A DNA stretch of 64,000 bases, from positions 1 to 64,000 of the forward strand of contig JAEUUP010000089.1 of the NCBI GenBank assembly GCA_016787525.1, in the 5' to 3' direction. The notes under the pieces are model-generated. The model worked only from the letters and a program-made list of their open reading frames with translations, did not search any database and was not told where the DNA came from. Each line of letters opens with the position of its first letter. Position 1 is the first letter of the stretch. Made by a program: the position numbers and the translations under genes. This document shows positions 62,176 through 64,000 of this stretch, piece by piece. The DNA comes from Saprospiraceae bacterium (GTDB lineage: Bacteria; Bacteroidota; Bacteroidia; Chitinophagales; Saprospiraceae).

Positions 62176-63999
62176 CTATCTTGTTTTCAATGTTTTAAAA
62201 TATTCTTCCACCAAGTTTTTGTAATATGGTTTCAGATTAGGCGACACTTTTTGGTATTGCTCGATCTCTGCCTGACGTTTTTTGATGTATTCTTTCAACG
62301 CTGGTGGCATTTCATTTTGTTGTTCACGAGCCGCGTTTGATTTGCGCTCTTCGTCCTCTTTACGCTCACGCTCTGCTTTTTCAGATTCCAAGAGACGGGT
62401 CAAAATTTCATCTTGCCGCTTGATGGTTTGGTTTGTCAGTGTTTTATTGACCAACTCCGTTTCCGTTTTTTCCATAGCGTCCAACAAATCTTGCATGCCT
62501 TTGTCGCCTTTGCCACGCTCCTGCATTTCTTTCATTTTTTTACGCATAGCCTCGCGCATAGCTGCTTGGCGCGCCGCAAGTTGAGCGAATTCTTTACTCT
62601 GTCCTGCTCCGCCTTTGCCTTTATCGCCTTTTTTCATCTTCTCCAACTGTTTTTTCAAGTCTTCGTTGATGCTTTTTTGACCTTCGCTCATTTTATCTTT
62701 TGGTTCTTTGCCACTTTTGCCTTGTCCGTTCCCACCTGGCTTTTTGCACGAACCACTGCCTGGCATATTGCTCATTTGGTCTTGCATATTTTGCATCGCC
62801 TCCGACAACATCAACGCCAAGTCATTCACGTTTTTCATCGTTTTTTGTTGAAAGTCTTGACCTTCATATTTTTTGCGGTCTTCCAATCTGTCCAACGATG
62901 CCGACATGTTTTGCTTAATTTCAGTCACTTTTTCAATCACAAAAGTTTGAATCGCCGCTTGACGCGTCGCCAAAGACTGCAAAGAGTCTTCAATCAAGGC
63001 AAAATCACCTTGCAATTTCTTCTGCTCTTGCGTCAATTTGACATAACGAGGCGTATTTTCAGCCGTTGGACCAAAATCTTTCATCACTTTTTCTTGGTCA
63101 AAAGACAACGAAACCAAATTTTCTAACAACTGGCGAATGGCACGCATATCTTCTTCCATTTCCTCTTTATCGCCTTGTTGTTGTGCCATTTTCATCTTAT
63201 TGGCTTTGTTTTTCATCTTGTTAGCAGCCGATTTTTGCTTTTTCGATGCTTTCGAGTTCTGCTTTTGGTCGAGCTGCTCTTTACTATCCTTTTGGTCTTC
63301 CTTGATGTCTTTATCTTCTTCTTTCGTATTAGGCATTTCTTGCTTGCGTTTCAACTCATCGTTCTTTTTCTCCATCTCATCTTGCTTCTTCTCCAATTCG
63401 TTGAACTCTTTGTTGAGTTGTTCTTGCTCTTTTTTCAACTCTTCTTGGTCTTTTTTACCCCCCTCAGTATCTTCACTCAATTTCTCTTGTTTTTCAGCCA
63501 ATTCTTCGAGTTTATCAATCTGTTCTTGCATCATATTCTCGACTTCCATCTGCTTGAACAATTCCTCCATGCGCTCCAACTCTTTCTGCATTTCCTCGTT
63601 CGAGAACTTCATGTCTTCCATCTTCTCTAACGCTTGGTCTTTGTCCATTTTCTGCATCAACTCCTCGATTTGCTTCAACAAATCCTTCATTTCAGGGTTT
63701 TTCAACTCTTCAAACATTTTTTGAAGCTGCTCTTGTTTCTGCATGAGTTGTTCATCTTGTTTGTTCAACTCTTGCTCTTGCTTCATATTTTCTTCAAAAT
63801 TCTTCTTCGCTTCGTCAATTTGTTTCTCCATTTCTTGTTGACGTTGCATGAGTTTTTCAGCTTCTTTTTTCATCTGCCAATCCACTTCTTTCTGTTGCAA
63901 CATCTTCTCGCGGAGTTTTTGCAAATCTTGTTGGATTTTTTGCGATTCTTTCATCGCTTTTTTCAAATCCTCCTTGATTTCTTCATTGTTTTTCGCCAT
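62176..63999 (-). CDS. C-terminal part of a long coiled-coil protein (DUF4175-like), cut by the window edge
   Basis: At least 607 residues, almost entirely charged and helical: long E/K/Q/M-rich coiled coil (for example KKEAEKLMQRQQEMEKQIDEA) to about residue 280. A less charged segment follows, then a Gly/Lys-rich linker (SNMPGSGSCKKPGGNGQGKSG), and further helices ending in VSPNLKPYYKNLVEEYFKTLKTR. The C-terminal part resembles DUF4175/T9SS-lineage-associated coiled-coil proteins of Bacteroidota, which are usually over 1000 residues with N-terminal membrane helices. The methionine at 63999 is probably internal and the true start lies outside the window. One motif copy gives SEDTEGGKKD inside the coiled coil. 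Confidence 0.65.
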   Translation of the reverse strand: MAKNNEEIKEDLKKAMKESQKIQQDLQKLREKMLQQKEVDWQMKKEAEKLMQRQQEMEKQIDEAKKNFEENMKQEQELNKQDEQLMQKQEQLQKMFEELKNPEMKDLLKQIEELMQKMDKDQALEKMEDMKFSNEEMQKELERMEELFKQMEVENMMQEQIDKLEELAEKQEKLSEDTEGGKKDQEELKKEQEQLNKEFNELEKKQDEMEKKNDELKRKQEMPNTKEEDKDIKEDQKDSKEQLDQKQNSKASKKQKSAANKMKNKANKMKMAQQQGDKEEMEEDMRAIRQLLENLVSLSFDQEKVMKDFGPTAENTPRYVKLTQEQKKLQGDFALIEDSLQSLATRQAAIQTFVIEKVTEIKQNMSASLDRLEDRKKYEGQDFQQKTMKNVNDLALMLSEAMQNMQDQMSNMPGSGSCKKPGGNGQGKSGKEPKDKMSEGQKSINEDLKKQLEKMKKGDKGKGGAGQSKEFAQLAARQAAMREAMRKKMKEMQERGKGDKGMQDLLDAMEKTETELVNKTLTNQTIKRQDEILTRLLESEKAERERKEDEERKSNAAREQQNEMPPALKEYIKKRQAEIEQYQKVSPNLKPYYKNLVEEYFKTLKTR

Positions 64000-64000
64000 T

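Larger units (their letters stand above)
461..63469. repeat. Dispersed 10-mer TACTGAGGGG, about 65 exact copies (DUS-like element family)
   Basis: Exact copies on + start at 461, 2562, 4084, 5149, 12489, 15454, 16358, 17105, 18056, 19983, 20553, 22163, 23135, 32755, 33124, 33787, 34062, 34366, 37957, 38722, 40323, 43711, 44937, 45185, 46862, 49491, 54685, 56258, 57654, 58146, 58868, 59962, 62130. Copies on - (read as CCCCTCAGTA) start at 2246, 5639, 5892, 6579, 11128, 11655, 12308, 17835, 19313, 20011, 27200, 29570, 29827, 32284, 32456, 36496, 36643, 36931, 40715, 41974, 42482, 42910, 43363, 45217, 46155, 49241, 49672, 53798, 55053, 57337, 60425, 63460. One-mismatch forms lie at 35433, 51550 and 58482. 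The base after the motif is almost always G or T and the base before it is most often A. Chance expectation on both strands is about 0.12 copies. The pattern is seen directly; the uptake-sequence role is inference. Confidence 0.95.

Noticed and set aside
461-63469. CRISPR array or insertion-sequence ends as an explanation for the 10-mer
   Set aside because: Spacing is irregular and the copies lie inside unrelated genes in both orientations, with no conserved flank beyond one or two bases and no target duplications seen.
461-63469. A Chi- or KOPS-like polar motif
   Set aside because: Orientation is balanced (33 versus 32) within the window, whereas those motifs are strongly strand-biased; a genome-wide check is still the decisive test.
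62282-63724. Long + strand ORFs opposite the coiled-coil gene
   Set aside because: Low-complexity Phe/Leu/Ser-rich shadows of a Lys/Glu-rich coiled-coil gene.

Overview
The window is AT-rich, gene-dense DNA from a member of the Bacteroidota. Supporting evidence: promoters of the TAnnTTTG (-7) type upstream of many genes, secreted proteins with C-terminal type IX secretion (T9SS) sorting tails, a type III glutamine synthetase, a Bacteroidetes-type PurM, and Reg_prop/LytS-type and TPR-HTH sensor proteins. I cannot fix the genus; a Cytophagia/Saprospiria/Chitinophagia-like lineage is a guess. I recognised no rRNA, tRNA, CRISPR array, IS transposase or phage module. Layout: 0.1-9.2 kb holds a DUF2911 protein, a hybrid propeller/LytS-type kinase, a secreted MORN-caspase-like protein, the NAD(P)HX repair enzyme and a large dockerin/cohesin-like T9SS cargo. 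9.7-11.1 kb encodes a helical protein of unknown function. 11.4-19.7 kb is an exopolysaccharide region: three GT2 glycosyltransferases, a stand-alone receiver, a receiver-like/sugar-transferase fusion, an SGNH hydrolase and an MBOAT acyltransferase. 20.2-23.0 kb has an ArsR-like regulator convergent with feoAB. 23.2-31 kb has purM, an SH3/TlpA-like protein with an internal repeat, glnN and an outer-membrane porin. 31.3-45.2 kb has an Rpn-type nuclease, a ComEA-like HhH/beta-barrel protein, MarC, Psd, an M14 peptidase, a TPR-HTH regulator, two T9SS cargo proteins and Lnt. 45.2-64 kb has Ugd, a PpiD-like foldase, an ABC-F ATPase, an LpxD-like protein, FabI, a putative porin, a YbbP-like permease, a Uma2 nuclease, an M3 peptidase, a DoxX-like protein and the end of a long coiled-coil protein. 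The most striking signal is not a gene. The 10-mer TACTGAGGGG occurs about 65 times exactly in 64 kb (33 on +, 32 on -, hand count), where chance predicts roughly 0.1. It is about one per kb, strand-balanced, found in coding DNA (47 copies, in five of six possible frames) and between genes (18 copies), and is used as inverted pairs that form transcription terminators. These are the hallmarks of DNA uptake sequences in Neisseriaceae and Pasteurellaceae. I know of no such system in Bacteroidota, so I propose a DUS-like element here. The densest gene (six copies in 2.1 kb) encodes a secreted ComEA-like helix-hairpin-helix plus beta-barrel protein. The window also carries tandem repeats with periods of 21, 42 and 63 bp, a cluster of three long hairpins and a nested inverted-repeat element.
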